This document shows, one piece after another, positions 55,239 through 64,000 of a stretch of DNA of 64,000 nucleotides (position 1 is its first letter; the number at the start of each line of letters is the position of its first letter). Under the pieces are notes generated by a model. That model was not told where the DNA came from. It did no database searches and saw only the letters and a program-made list of their open reading frames with translations. The stretch covers positions 97,501-161,500 of the forward strand of contig JAUJYZ010000621.1 in assembly GCA_033675265.1 (NCBI GenBank), written 5' to 3'. The DNA comes from Actinostola sp. cb2023 (Eukaryota > Cnidaria > Anthozoa > Actiniaria > Actinostolidae). The position numbers and the translations under genes were made by a program.

Positions 55239-57079
55239 ATCTGTCTGTCTGTCTGTCTGTCTGTTTATCTGTCTGTCTGTCTGTTTATCTGTCTGTCTGT
55301 CTGTTTATCTGTCTGTCTGTCTGTTTATCTGTCTGTCTGTCTGTCTGTTTATCTGTCTCTCTGTCTGTCTGTTTATCTGTCTGTCTGTCTGTTTATCTGT
55401 CTGTCTGTCTGTTTATCTGTCTGTCTGTCTGTTTATCTGTCTGTCTGTCTGTTTATCTGTCTGTCTGTCTGTTTATCTGTCTGTCTGTCTGTCTGTTTAT
55501 CTGTCTCTCTGTCTGTCTATCTGTCTGTCTGTCAATGAGAAGAGGTTGAGACCTTGACAAGCATATTACCGATGTTGCCTTTCAGTCTCGTTGCTGGCCT
55601 GAGTTACTTAAAGGGTGGAGGCTAAAAGGGATGCCTCAAAAGGACCTTATTAAATATTCATTTCCATGACGTCAGTCGACGTTCTCCGAAAGAATGCTGG
55701 GGTTTTTTTTTTTTATCGACTGATCGACGGGAATTTCGAGAACTGCCATGATATTTTGCCAGGGACGTTAATGCTTTGGTAATAATAATGCGGGAAAGAG
55801 CAGGAATATTTTAAATTTTAAAATAACTAAATCCCTGTGCTCATGGATTCGCTATAGACTACTTGAAAAATTGAACGACTCATTAGTTTGGCTATAGAAG
55901 AAACATATCAAGCTCTAATCACCAGTTCGAAACCATCACTATAACTATTATAACTATTTATAACTATTTAGGGCTCCTATTGATAACAGTGTATTACATA
56001 CACTGAAGGGACAACCCTGTTTAAATAAAGGTTTATTCATTCATCACAACGACTCGATTTTCTTAGTTTTATAGCAAACATTTTGGTAAACAAAAGAGAT
56101 GTTACAGGCGCGTTCCTGGGCGGCATTTTCAGCTTTAAGCGAGCAACCGAAAAGTGTTGAAGAACATCACAAGAGCGCAGATACTGAATGAGCTCATCCC
56201 GGCCTGTATCCCTGGTGAGGTATACTTGAATCGGCTGTCAGTGTTCTGCAGGTGACTTGCAAGATCCGTTTTGGCGTGAAATTGCAGTAAGACGTAAAAG
56301 TTACTTTCAGGTTCAGCCTTCAGGGTGCCACGACGTACTGAGTGACACATTTATTTGTTTCTCTAAGGATGTCATGGCATGATTTTTATTTACTACCGAG
56401 AAAAATCGAAATGAAATACTCTTTGTAATTGCCAAGTTGAGAAATTGACACAAAAACAACACCGCACGCTGTCTAGACACGGTGTACGAGCAGGGTCTTT
56501 GAAGAGTTTCCGTTTAAAAAAATCCCTTTTGGAGGCAATTGTTTGGAACTGACACAAGGGCGAACTTTTTCAGTTGAGGAAAAGTTGTTTTTTCTTGTGT
56601 AGACATGGATAGTATAGAATTTACTGGAGAGGAATCAATACGATTGAAATCGTAGGTTGTGACCATACGTGATTCTGAACATTGATAACAAATATTCTCC
56701 GATAAAAATATCATACAGTGATAATCGATGATACTCATCACCCCATCATAATAAATAAAACCAACTTTCAGTACACTCAGAGCCAGCGATTGTGCATTTT
56801 GATTTCACCATGTGTTCCGCCATATTGAATTTGATTCTTCGGGAAATGAGCTCGGGGGATTGTCGTACATTATTCGTGACGTCGTGGAATTGAATATTTA
56901 ATGAGGTCCTTTTGAGGCATCCCTTTTAGCCTCCACCTACTTAAAGTGCATATGACACAATTTTTTTTATTACTTGGGCTTCCTGTGGAAGGCCCAAGTC
57001 TAAGATTACAGACGGTTATTCTTTTTGGTCGTCGTAGTGTTTCTACGCCAAATCTGCAAGTTCACCATAGCGCATGCGC

Positions 57080-57110
<31 letters not shown>

Positions 57111-60100
57111 TGAGTATACAGAAGTTGTGGTCAGCAGCTTATCAACGAAATTCAAGATGGCAGACGTACGTAACGATAAATCAAATCACCAGCAGCATTC
57201 AAAAAGGATTTTGCCGTGCTCCCTTGCTCGAGCCAGTCGAGTCGTTCATTAATACTGCTTAGTAAATATGCAAATATCCTAGAGAATACTTTTTGGCCTT
57301 GCAATTCTGTCTGAAAGTGTATTTCTAACAGATGTCTGTGGCTTAGTAAGAACTCGATCGTAATTTTATTGAGTTTGTGAAATCGTTTCTTGCAAGGTAT
57401 TAAATCGAAATGTGCTTCGCCATGCAGCTGTCAGCTAGGAGTGTGAGTGTTGAAGCTAATTACGTATGTATGCTCTACTGAGTCACGCAACGAGTGACTT
57501 AAATTCTGCAAGTAATACATGTAGGCTAAAACTACTTCTGTATGATGATACAAGCTATTAGGTTTCACATTTAAAATCTATCAAAACAGCTTTATTAAGA
57601 AGCCCAAGTTCACGCTAATAGAGCGTCTAGTTTCATTTTATAACATAGATTAGTCTGTGTTGGAAATAATAATATCACAAATAATTTTTGATTAAATTAT
57701 TGCTTTTAGAGATATTTGTGAAAAACATGTTGCGAAGTGTGACGTCACGTTGTTTGATAGCACCCTGGTTTCATTGAAATCATGGCAAATATCGATCGCT
57801 TTTTGTGCTAGAAAACGAAAAGAACAACAAACAATTTGAAGTAGATTAAAAGTACAGATATAATACTTTAAACACCAGAAAAGTTAGAAGCTTTACCTGT
57901 TGATGTTTTTGTCTTTTGGTCAGACAAATGTATGACTATTTTGGTTATTTTTGAGGCTCTTCAAACAAAGTGACGTCATAACAGCTGATGTATTTTTCGA
58001 AAATATCTTTCAAAGCAATCATTTCACAGAAAATTGATTCTGTTTTCTTTGATACTACCAATAATCTGCATAATTGAGGCCAATAAGAATTTTCATGTCA
58101 TATGCACTTTAAAGGTAAAGACACACAGTGCAACATTGCGCACTATATATCATATCCACTTCTACAATTTGTTGTGGCAATATCCTAATTTTATTAAAGG
58201 ATTGGACATGCACTGCAATCATATTGCCAGCAATACAACATGCAATGTTGCACCGTGTGTCTGTACAAATTAGGTGTTATAAACAGCTGTCTACCTTGTA
58301 GTCAGTCTCAATCATCTTGCTCATCCACTCCTTGACGTTCTTAGCAGTCGTTGTAATGTACCTGGTGATGATGATGAGTTAATCAGATAAACAACAACAA
58401 TGATCCTGATGATAATGATACTAATGATGATAATGACACTGGTGATGACACTGGTGATGACACTGGTGGTGACACTGGTGATGACACTGGCGATGACACT
58501 GGCGATGACACTGGTGATGGCACTGGTGATGGCACTGGTGATGACACTGGTGATGACACTGGTGATGACACTGGTGATGACACTGGTGATGACACTGGTG
58601 ATGACACTGGTGATGACACTGGTGATGACACTGGTGATGACACTGGTGATGACACTGGTGATGACACTGGTGATGACACTGGTGATGACACTGGTGATGA
58701 CACACTGGTGATGGTGATAATGACACTGGTGATGACACTGGTGATGACACTGGTGATGACACTGGTGATGACACTGGTGATGACACTGGTGATGACACTG
58801 GTGATGACACTGGTGATGACACTGGTGATGGTGATAATGACACTGGTGATGACACTCGTGATGACACCGGTGATGACACTGGTGATGACACTGGTGATGA
58901 CACTGGTGATGGTGATAATGACACTGGTGATGACACTGATGACACTGGTATGACACTGGTGATGACACTGATGACACTGGTATGACACTGGTGATGACAC
59001 TGATGACACTGGTGATGGTGATAATGACACTGGTGATGACACTGGTGATGACACTGGTGATGACACTGGTGATGACACTGGTGATGACACTGGTGATGAC
59101 ACTGGTGATGACACTGGTGATGACACTGGTGATGGTGATAATGACACTGGTGTGATGACACTCGTGATGACACTGGTGATGACACTGGTGATGACACTGG
59201 TGATGACACTCGTGATGACACTGATGACACTGTGATGACACTGGTGATGACACTGGTGATGACACTGGTGATGGTGATAATGACACTGGTGATGACACTG
59301 ATGACACTGGTGATGGTGATAATGACACTGGTGATGACACTGGTGATGACACTGGTGATGACACTGGTGATGACACTGGTGATGACACTGGTGATGACAC
59401 TGGTGATGGTGATAATGACACTGGTGATGACACTCGTGATGACACTGGTGATGACACTGGTGATGACACTGGTGATGACACTGGTGATGGTGATAATGAC
59501 ACTGGTGATGACACTGATGACACTGGTATGACACTGGTGATGACACTGATGACACTGGACACTGGTGATGGTGATAATGACACTGGTGATGACACTGGTG
59601 ATGACACTGGTGATGACACTGGTGATGACACTGGTGATGACACTGGCGATGGTGATAATGACACTGGTGATGACACTCGTGATGACACTGGTGATGACAC
59701 TGGTGATGACACTGGTGATAATGACACTGGTGATAATGACACTGGTGATGACACTGGTGATGGCACTGGTGATGACACTGGTGGTGACACTGGTGATGAC
59801 ACTGGTGATGACACTGGTGATGACACTGGTGATGACACTGGTGATGATGTGATGGTGATAATGACACTGGTGATAATGACACTGGTGATGACACTGGTGA
59901 TGACACTGGTGATGGCACTGGTGATGGTGATAATGACACTGGTGATGACACTGATGATGGTGATAATGACACTGGTGATGACACTGGTGATGACACTGGT
60001 GGTGACACTGGTGATGACACTGGTGATGACACTGGTGATGACACTGGTGATGACACTGATGATAATTGATGATCTTGATGCTGCTGATACTTACATGTAT

Positions 60101-63100
60101 GATGTTAATGATGACATTGGTGATGGGGATGATAGTGATACTAATGTTGATGATGACGATGACAAAAATTGTAATGATTATTATCATCTAAACTAAATGT
60201 AACTATTAAAAGACAATATTTCTTTCAAAGCAAAAGAGACACGTTACATAACATCTACTCACGTTTCTACTAAGTTTTTATAGACTAAGTCTGACAGCAA
60301 CGGACTAAGGCAAGCAACATCCACTTGTATCTCAGGATGCATCATAAGGTCTAGACCACTGCAAAAGAGAACATAATATTATACTTCTTGTGCATGCAGA
60401 ACCATGCTGTATGGTAAAATATTGACAACCGAAGAGCTCTCTTTTTCTTCCTACTCACCCATATTCACTTATCCATGTCAGCAAGCTAACACACTCGTTA
60501 GACTCAAGATGTTGTTCAACTACTGTTTTTTCAAGCTGAAATTTCAAAAGAAATTTTGATAAATGACACATCAATCAAAATGTGATATTGTAAAGTTGAT
60601 AATTACAAATTCAGTTACGGCCTGCTATTGACCAATAAGAGCACGCGTACATGTAGTATCAGCTGTGGTATATTCTAATATTCAGTTACGGACTGCTAAT
60701 TGACCAATAAGAGCATGCGTACATGTAGTATCAGCTGTGGTATATTCTAATATTCAGTTACGGCCTGCTAATTGACCAATAAGAGAGTGCGTACATGTAG
60801 TATCAGCTGTGATATATTCTAATATTCAGTTACGGCCTGCTAATTGACCAATAAGAGCGTGCGTACATGTAGTATCAGCTGTGGTATATTCTAATTGATG
60901 TTATAAGTGTACATACCAAGGATGATAGTGCATTATGATACATCTCTACTGACTTGTCAAATATACCATAGTTAGGAGGAAAGCATGGCTGGCAAAGGCT
61001 CTGCAAACAAGACACAACACTGAAATGAACTGTGAGTTGATTAGACATGCATCTAGACATGACAAGGCGCGGTGAGCAAAATATTTACATTTGCAGCCCT
61101 ATTTATGAAACTTTGCAGTGTCGAAAAAAAATAAAACATTCTATATTGTAAAAAAAATTGCAATAATAATAGTAATAAAAAATTAATAAAAATAAATAAC
61201 AAAAAAGTGTCGAAGGAGTGCACAAATTTACATGTACAAGTAGAATGTCAACAATAAATAAGACCAAATATTATTATTATATTCATCATCCCCTAGGGGT
61301 TTGCTGTTACATACCTTAATGATAATCAAGTCATCAAGGATTTTCTGTCTTGTTCTTTCCAAATGTTTAACTAGCCACATTTTCTCGCTGTGACGGTTTT
61401 CCAGATGCATCTCAAGACTTTCGAACCTGAAAAAAGTAAATCAAAATAAGAATCAAAAAAATAAATTTAATAAAAATAAATAATAAATAAAATAATATTT
61501 ATTATTATATGGCACAAGCTGATTCCCGTAAAATTGTGCAATCTGATTGGTTTCTTAGCGGGCAAGATTCTCTGGTAATATCTTTACTACAAAGACTTCA
61601 GTTCCACCCTGAAAGGGATGGGGAACCTACATTTTGCAAATGGCTTCATTTGGGTGACAAAAAGCTTTCATGCCAGCATACTATTAAAATGCATGTGTAC
61701 ATGTACCTGTATGCAATGGCTTCATTTGGGTGACAAAAAGCTCTCATGCCAACATACTAAATGCATGTGTACCTGTATGCAATGGCTCCATTTGGGTGAC
61801 AAAAAGCTCTCATGCCAACATACTAAATGCATGTGTACCTGTATGCAATGGCTTCATTAGGGTGACAAAAAGCTCTCATGCCAACATACTAAATGCATGT
61901 GTACCTGTATGCAATGACTTCATTTGGGTGACAAAAAGCTCTCATGCCAACATACTAAATGCATGTGTACCTGTATGCAATGGCTTCCGCTAGCTTACAC
62001 AAGCAGCTCTTTTTCCATTCTTTTGGTCGTCCAGGGACCTTAAACCCAGTAGTTTCAAGCTTTTCTTTGGCTCTTCTGTCAGCTCTACACAAAGGAATCA
62101 TGAAAGGCCATCAAATTTACAATCCCGAGCTGAAGGTAAGTGTTTGTAGCTCTGATACAACACGATTCAAATGTTGTAAACTACTCATCCAACGAACAGC
62201 TGTAGAATTTCATATTTTATCAAAATTTTGAAGATATGATTTTCTATCAGATTCACAACACTCGTCACGGTATTTTCCTCATGAATTATTGAGTTTTATA
62301 ATATAGCAATGATATAATGCGCGCTCTGATTGGCTAGAGTTCTATGAACTATTTCCCCATGGGCTGCATGCTCTTGTCAACTTCCCACTGGCCTCGTCTG
62401 ATCGAGCGCACGCTGTTCTAAATAACGCGGACGCTCATTCGCTAAAATTGCTATGAACTATTTCCCCATGGGCTCTAGATGCCATATTATAAATCAATTA
62501 ATCAACTCGCGTCCATGCGTCCATGCGCCCATAGTGTTATAGACGCATAGCGTTATAGACACACTCAAGAAAATATAAAGAATTATTAACAAGCTAGAGT
62601 CACACTCTGCTATGCCTCGTGTCACTCTTACACTTATTAAGAGTTCTTTATATTTTCTCTAGTGCATCTATAACGCAATGGACGCATGGACGCTCGTTGA
62701 CTAATTGATAAGAATAATACAAGTTACTGTTCGTTGGATAAGTAGCTTACAGTACTTTTAAGGCTTTCGGCTTTCAAACTGCTCATGTTGTAAAGACTAC
62801 TTAGAATGAAATCAATTTATGTTACCTTTCCTCTCTTTCAATAATCCTAAGTGCTGTAACTAACTGGGCGGGGTCACTCCTGACGGTACTGAGGAACCGT
62901 TGCATGATGATCCAGATTTGCTTTCCTAGACAGTCCTAAATCAGGGGGTAGGGGGAAATGAGGAAAAAATTGATTATTAACTTAAGGTGGCTCAAAGTAG
63001 TTTTTTACTGAACACACTTCTACTTTACATTCGCGAATTGATGAACTTATCCGAGACCGATCAAAATGACTTTTGCACAAGTTATCGGGCAAAGATGGAA

Positions 63101-63659
63101 ATTTAGTATCATGACAATTTCAGCTCGATCGACGTTTCCTTGGCAACGATAAACAAAGATCATTAATAATCAGTTTTTCTAAAATATCTCAATTATTTCG
63201 ATGAGCTCTAAACAAGCGACTATCTTATATACTATATATAGCGACAGAATTCAAACTGTTTGATCAGAGTGATTTTGAATAATTCACATAAACGTTCATT
63301 TTGAATTATTCAAAATCGCTCTGATCAAACAGTTTGAATTCTGTCTCAGCTACTTTGCCTTAGTATGTAGTTTATCATGCATATAGTCGCTTGTCTAGAG
63401 CTCATCGAAATCTTGAGATATTTTAGAAAAACTAATTTCAACGATCTTTTGTTTATCGTTGTCAAGGAAACCTCGATCGAGCTGAAATTGACATGGTGCA
63501 AAAGTCATTTTGATCGGTCTAGGATACCGGTAAGTCTATCAATTCACCGAATGAAAAGTGGAAGTGTGGTCAGTAAAAAACTACTTTGAGCCACCTTAAA
63601 CAGGCAAATTAACGACGCAAATTGACGCTTGCAGTTACTTACAGAAAGCTTGTTTACAT
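47917..63659 (-). CDS. EXOC3/Sec6 exocyst subunit, 3' 21 exons (5' end outside window)
   Basis: Exons in transcript order: 63659-63643, 62935-62826, 62084-61971, 61426-61315, 61000-60917, 60535-60459, 60358-60263, 58361-58295, 54529-54437, 54359-54318, 53383-53332, 53262-53192, 53124-53071, 52232-52132, 52001-51930, 51338-51258, 50786-50715, 49689-49575, 49151-49068, 48514-48422, 48069-47917. All phases match; about 586 codons, so roughly the first 190 residues of a 745-aa family are missing. Sec6 is a core subunit of the exocyst, the tethering complex that docks secretory vesicles at the plasma membrane. Diagnostic stretches: [112 protein letters not shown] and KYPDF..ALLMRGD. The 17-nt first exon in the window encodes VNKLS and matches the family LSDxLxKQxW junction. 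Confidence 0.96.
48112..48278. mobile_element. 167-bp hAT-like MITE, CAGGGGCGGA ends
   Basis: Left CAGGGGCGGATCTAGG, right CCTGGTCCGCCCCTG, flanked by ATATG on both sides (48107-48111, 48279-48283). Duplicated GGTGCACCCCCTCCTAAAA inside. EXOC3 intron. Confidence 0.8.
48675..49030. repeat. AAT trinucleotide array with TAATAAATAGT units
   Basis: About 350 bp of A/T-only repeat with occasional G, EXOC3 intron just downstream of exon 49068-49151 in transcript order. Confidence 0.93.
49771..49953. mobile_element. AACCTC..GAGGTT element with internal short repeats, copy 3
   Basis: GAACCTCTGGTTGCGACCAC at left and GTTCGCTTACGGGAGGTTTG at right; interior repeats TAAGCGACCACCTCTC. EXOC3 intron. Confidence 0.65.
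50051..50482. repeat. 62-bp minisatellite, about 7 copies
   Basis: Unit begins CTTTTAGACACTAGTGCTGA and ends GTAGAAAACACTGT; one unit lacks 9 nt (about 50190). EXOC3 intron. Confidence 0.95.
50846..50894. repeat. G-rich GGGGTG tract
   Basis: GGGGGGGTGGGGGGGGTGG.. then GGGGTGGGGTG; quadruplex-prone, C-rich in the EXOC3 transcript, 60 bp from exon 50715-50786. Confidence 0.85.
51725..51919. mobile_element. 195-bp MITE with CCTGGGTTCCAGAGGC ends and an internal poly-G
   Basis: Left TCCTGGGTTCCAGAGGCTGG, right GCCTCTGGAATCCAGGG, TA on both sides (51723-51724, 51920-51921). A run of about 90 G (broken by single T) from 51753 to 51811 lies inside. It ends 9 bp from the donor of EXOC3 exon 51930-52001. 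Confidence 0.8.
52274..53050. repeat. 10-bp satellite, about 78 copies
   Basis: Unit GAGCACGGCA, almost perfect: one 3-bp insertion near 52588, single substitutions at about 52847 and at the right end. It lies in the EXOC3 intron 52233-53070, ending about 20 bp from the exon. GC-rich in an AT-rich locus. Open in all minus frames (Leu-Pro-Cys-Ser-Ala-Val pseudo-proteins). Confidence 0.97.
53411..53716. mobile_element. About 305-bp dispersed repeat, copy B (inverted)
   Basis: Reverse complement of 32295-32600: starts TTATTATTCCACTTGTGCAT, ends AAACCATCAAATAAGCTGTA, with internal CTTATTTGATGGTTTGACAG at 53570. EXOC3 intron. Confidence 0.75.
53740..54245. repeat. CAT-rich array with an about 70-bp higher-order unit
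   Basis: CATCATCACCAATGTCATCA and ATCTATATCACTATCATCCA alternate in repeated blocks. EXOC3 intron. Confidence 0.92.
54652..54705. mobile_element. AAATTCTCC palindrome, copy 6
   Basis: GATAAATTCTCCTCTAATTT ... AAAGGAGAATTTGGATTTTG, EXOC3 intron. Confidence 0.7.
54730..55535. repeat. CTGT array with regular TTAT interruptions, 0.8 kb
   Basis: Pure CTGT at the left, then (CTGT)3-4 TTAT units of 16-20 bp, and two CATTCATTCATT blocks at about 54956 and 55011. EXOC3 intron. Cys/Leu/Ser/Val frames are artefacts. Confidence 0.96.
55614..56937. mobile_element. 1.32-kb non-autonomous element with 60-bp TIRs and 9-bp TSD (Mutator-like)
   Basis: Inverted ends GGTGGAGGCTAAAAGGGATG.. match over about 60 bp with three mismatches. 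The 9-bp direct repeat TACTTAAAG lies at 55605-55613 and 56938-56946. A 9-bp TSD with long TIRs is typical of Mutator-like elements. No transposase frame inside, so non-autonomous. Inserted in the EXOC3 intron at the end of another element. Confidence 0.85.
56940..58114. mobile_element. About 1.17-kb TIR element, host of the Mutator-like insertion
   Basis: CTTAAAGTGCATATGACACA at the left and TGTCATATGCACTTTAAAG at the right are inverted (about 18 bp). The interior has a hairpin CTTGGGCTTCCTGTGG (56973) and AAGAAGCCCAAG near 57600, related to the TTGGGCT palindromes. No coding frame recognised. Confidence 0.6.
58430..60065. repeat. 12-bp satellite GATGACACTGGT, 1.6 kb
   Basis: About 130 units with GATGGTGATAATGACACTGG cassettes recurring roughly every 110-180 bp, so a higher-order repeat. 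EXOC3 intron 58362-60262. Val-Met-Thr-Leu and Ser-Pro-Val frames are artefacts. Confidence 0.96.
60608..60897. repeat. 71-72-bp minisatellite, 4 copies
   Basis: TTCAGTTACGGCCTGCTAAT units at 60610, 60681, 60753 and 60825; the array ends about 20 bp from the donor of EXOC3 exon 60917-61000. Confidence 0.94.
61640..61990 (-). repeat. 66-bp repeat, about 5 copies, that duplicates an EXOC3 splice donor
   Basis: TGGCTTCATTTGGGTGAC words at 61717, 61783, 61849, 61915 (TGAC) and 61981, with a diverged copy at 61641. On the minus strand each unit contains GAAGCCATTGCATACAG/GTACAC, the last 17 nt of exon 61971-62084 with its donor. Confidence 0.93.
62506..62705. mobile_element. 200-bp hairpin element
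   Basis: GCGTCCATGCGTCCAT.., GCGTTATAGACACACT and AGAAAATATAAAGAA at left are mirrored by right-end reverse complements. EXOC3 intron, foldback MITE. Confidence 0.7.
62986..63595. mobile_element. 610-bp foldback element with TTAA target duplication
   Basis: Nearly full-length inverted repeat: ends GGTGGCTCAAAGTAGTTTTT and AAAAACTACTTTGAGCCACC, centre symmetric about 63295 (GATCAGAGTGATTTTGAATA / its complement). TTAA at 62982-62985 and 63596-63599, as for piggyBac-type insertion. Occupies 610 of the 707 bp of an EXOC3 intron. Confidence 0.88.
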
Positions 63660-63737
63660 CTGAAAAATAATTGTTTAAGGCTACAAATAGAAAAGAGACA
63701 TGACGTTAGTTACAAATTTAAAGTGACAACGGGTACT

Positions 63738-63955
63738 TGTGATGATTGATGGTGATGATGATGTTGATGGTGATGATGATGGTGATTGATGGTGATGATG
63801 ATGGTGATGACATGATGATTGATGGTGGTGATCATGGTGATTTATGGTGATGATGATGATGATGGTGATTGATGGTGATGACATGATGATTGATGGTGGT
63901 GATGGTGGTGATGATGGTGAGTGATGGTGATGAATGAATGAATGAATGAATGAAC
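63738..63955. repeat. GGTGAT/GATGAT array and GAAT run
   Basis: Simple GATGATGGTGATTGATGG tract followed by (GAAT)5 at about 63931-63953; EXOC3 intron at the window edge. Confidence 0.92.
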
Positions 63956-64000
63956 TTTATTTAGACACGGAATCAAAATCACTAAAATTAAAAAATTAAT

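Noticed and set aside
54632..55557. Cys/Leu/Ser/Val repeat frames
   Set aside because: CTGT microsatellite; hydrophobic look is an artefact of the repeat.
58321..60196. Frames up to 588 codons over the 12-bp array
   Set aside because: Satellite artefact; the true exon 58295-58361 lies only at the edge.
62936..63642. Idea that the EXOC3 intron was created by the foldback element (introner)
   Set aside because: The element's TTAA-bounded ends lie about 50 bp inside both splice sites, so it inserted into an existing intron.

Overview
This is nuclear DNA from an intron-rich invertebrate animal. Genes are split into many short exons with GT..AG introns, long AT-rich non-coding stretches lie between them, CpG is retained, and the protein sequences are strikingly close to vertebrate orthologues (PRPF6, EXOC3, a TASK-type K2P channel). 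That combination fits a slowly evolving, non-bilaterian-like animal such as an anthozoan cnidarian. The assignment is inferred from style, not proven. There are no operons, ribosome binding sites, CRISPR arrays or recognisable tRNA/rRNA genes.

Layout: 1-2851 is intergenic with a GAAA microsatellite and a doubtful terminal exon. 2852-4346 (+) is a two-exon TASK-like potassium channel. 4347-12177 is intergenic and ends in a 182-bp minisatellite. 12178-31328 (-) is a complete 30-exon PRPF6 gene (U5 snRNP splicing factor, 930 aa). 31587-35053 (+) is a five-exon TPX2-like spindle-protein candidate, head-to-head with PRPF6. 37500-44918 (-) is an 11-exon RBBP8/CtIP gene (DNA end resection, 620 aa). 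45081-45937 (+) is a two-exon small gene of unknown function, head-to-head with CtIP. 47917-63659 (-) holds the last 21 exons of EXOC3/Sec6 (exocyst); its N-terminal exons lie beyond the right edge.

I rebuilt the exons of the main genes by translating both strands, checking splice-site dinucleotides and phase continuity, and comparing with remembered family sequence. All junctions given keep frame. The first ATGs of the two divergent pairs lie 258 bp and 162 bp apart, so each pair probably shares a promoter. The genes do not form one pathway, but PRPF6, TPX2-like, CtIP and EXOC3 are all housekeeping or cell-division functions.

The window's most unusual property is its repeat load. More than 20 tandem arrays (units of 3 to 182 bp) and at least 15 hairpin or terminal-inverted-repeat elements sit almost entirely in introns and 3' flanks. 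Several intersect gene function directly: tandem duplications that copy a splice acceptor (PRPF6) or a splice donor (EXOC3), elements ending 6-15 bp inside 5' splice sites, a minisatellite that multiplies the PRPF6 poly(A) signal, and an 18-bp satellite beginning just past the EXOC3 poly(A) signal whose unit matches the arm of a dispersed palindrome. Most long open reading frames in the window are artefacts of these arrays.
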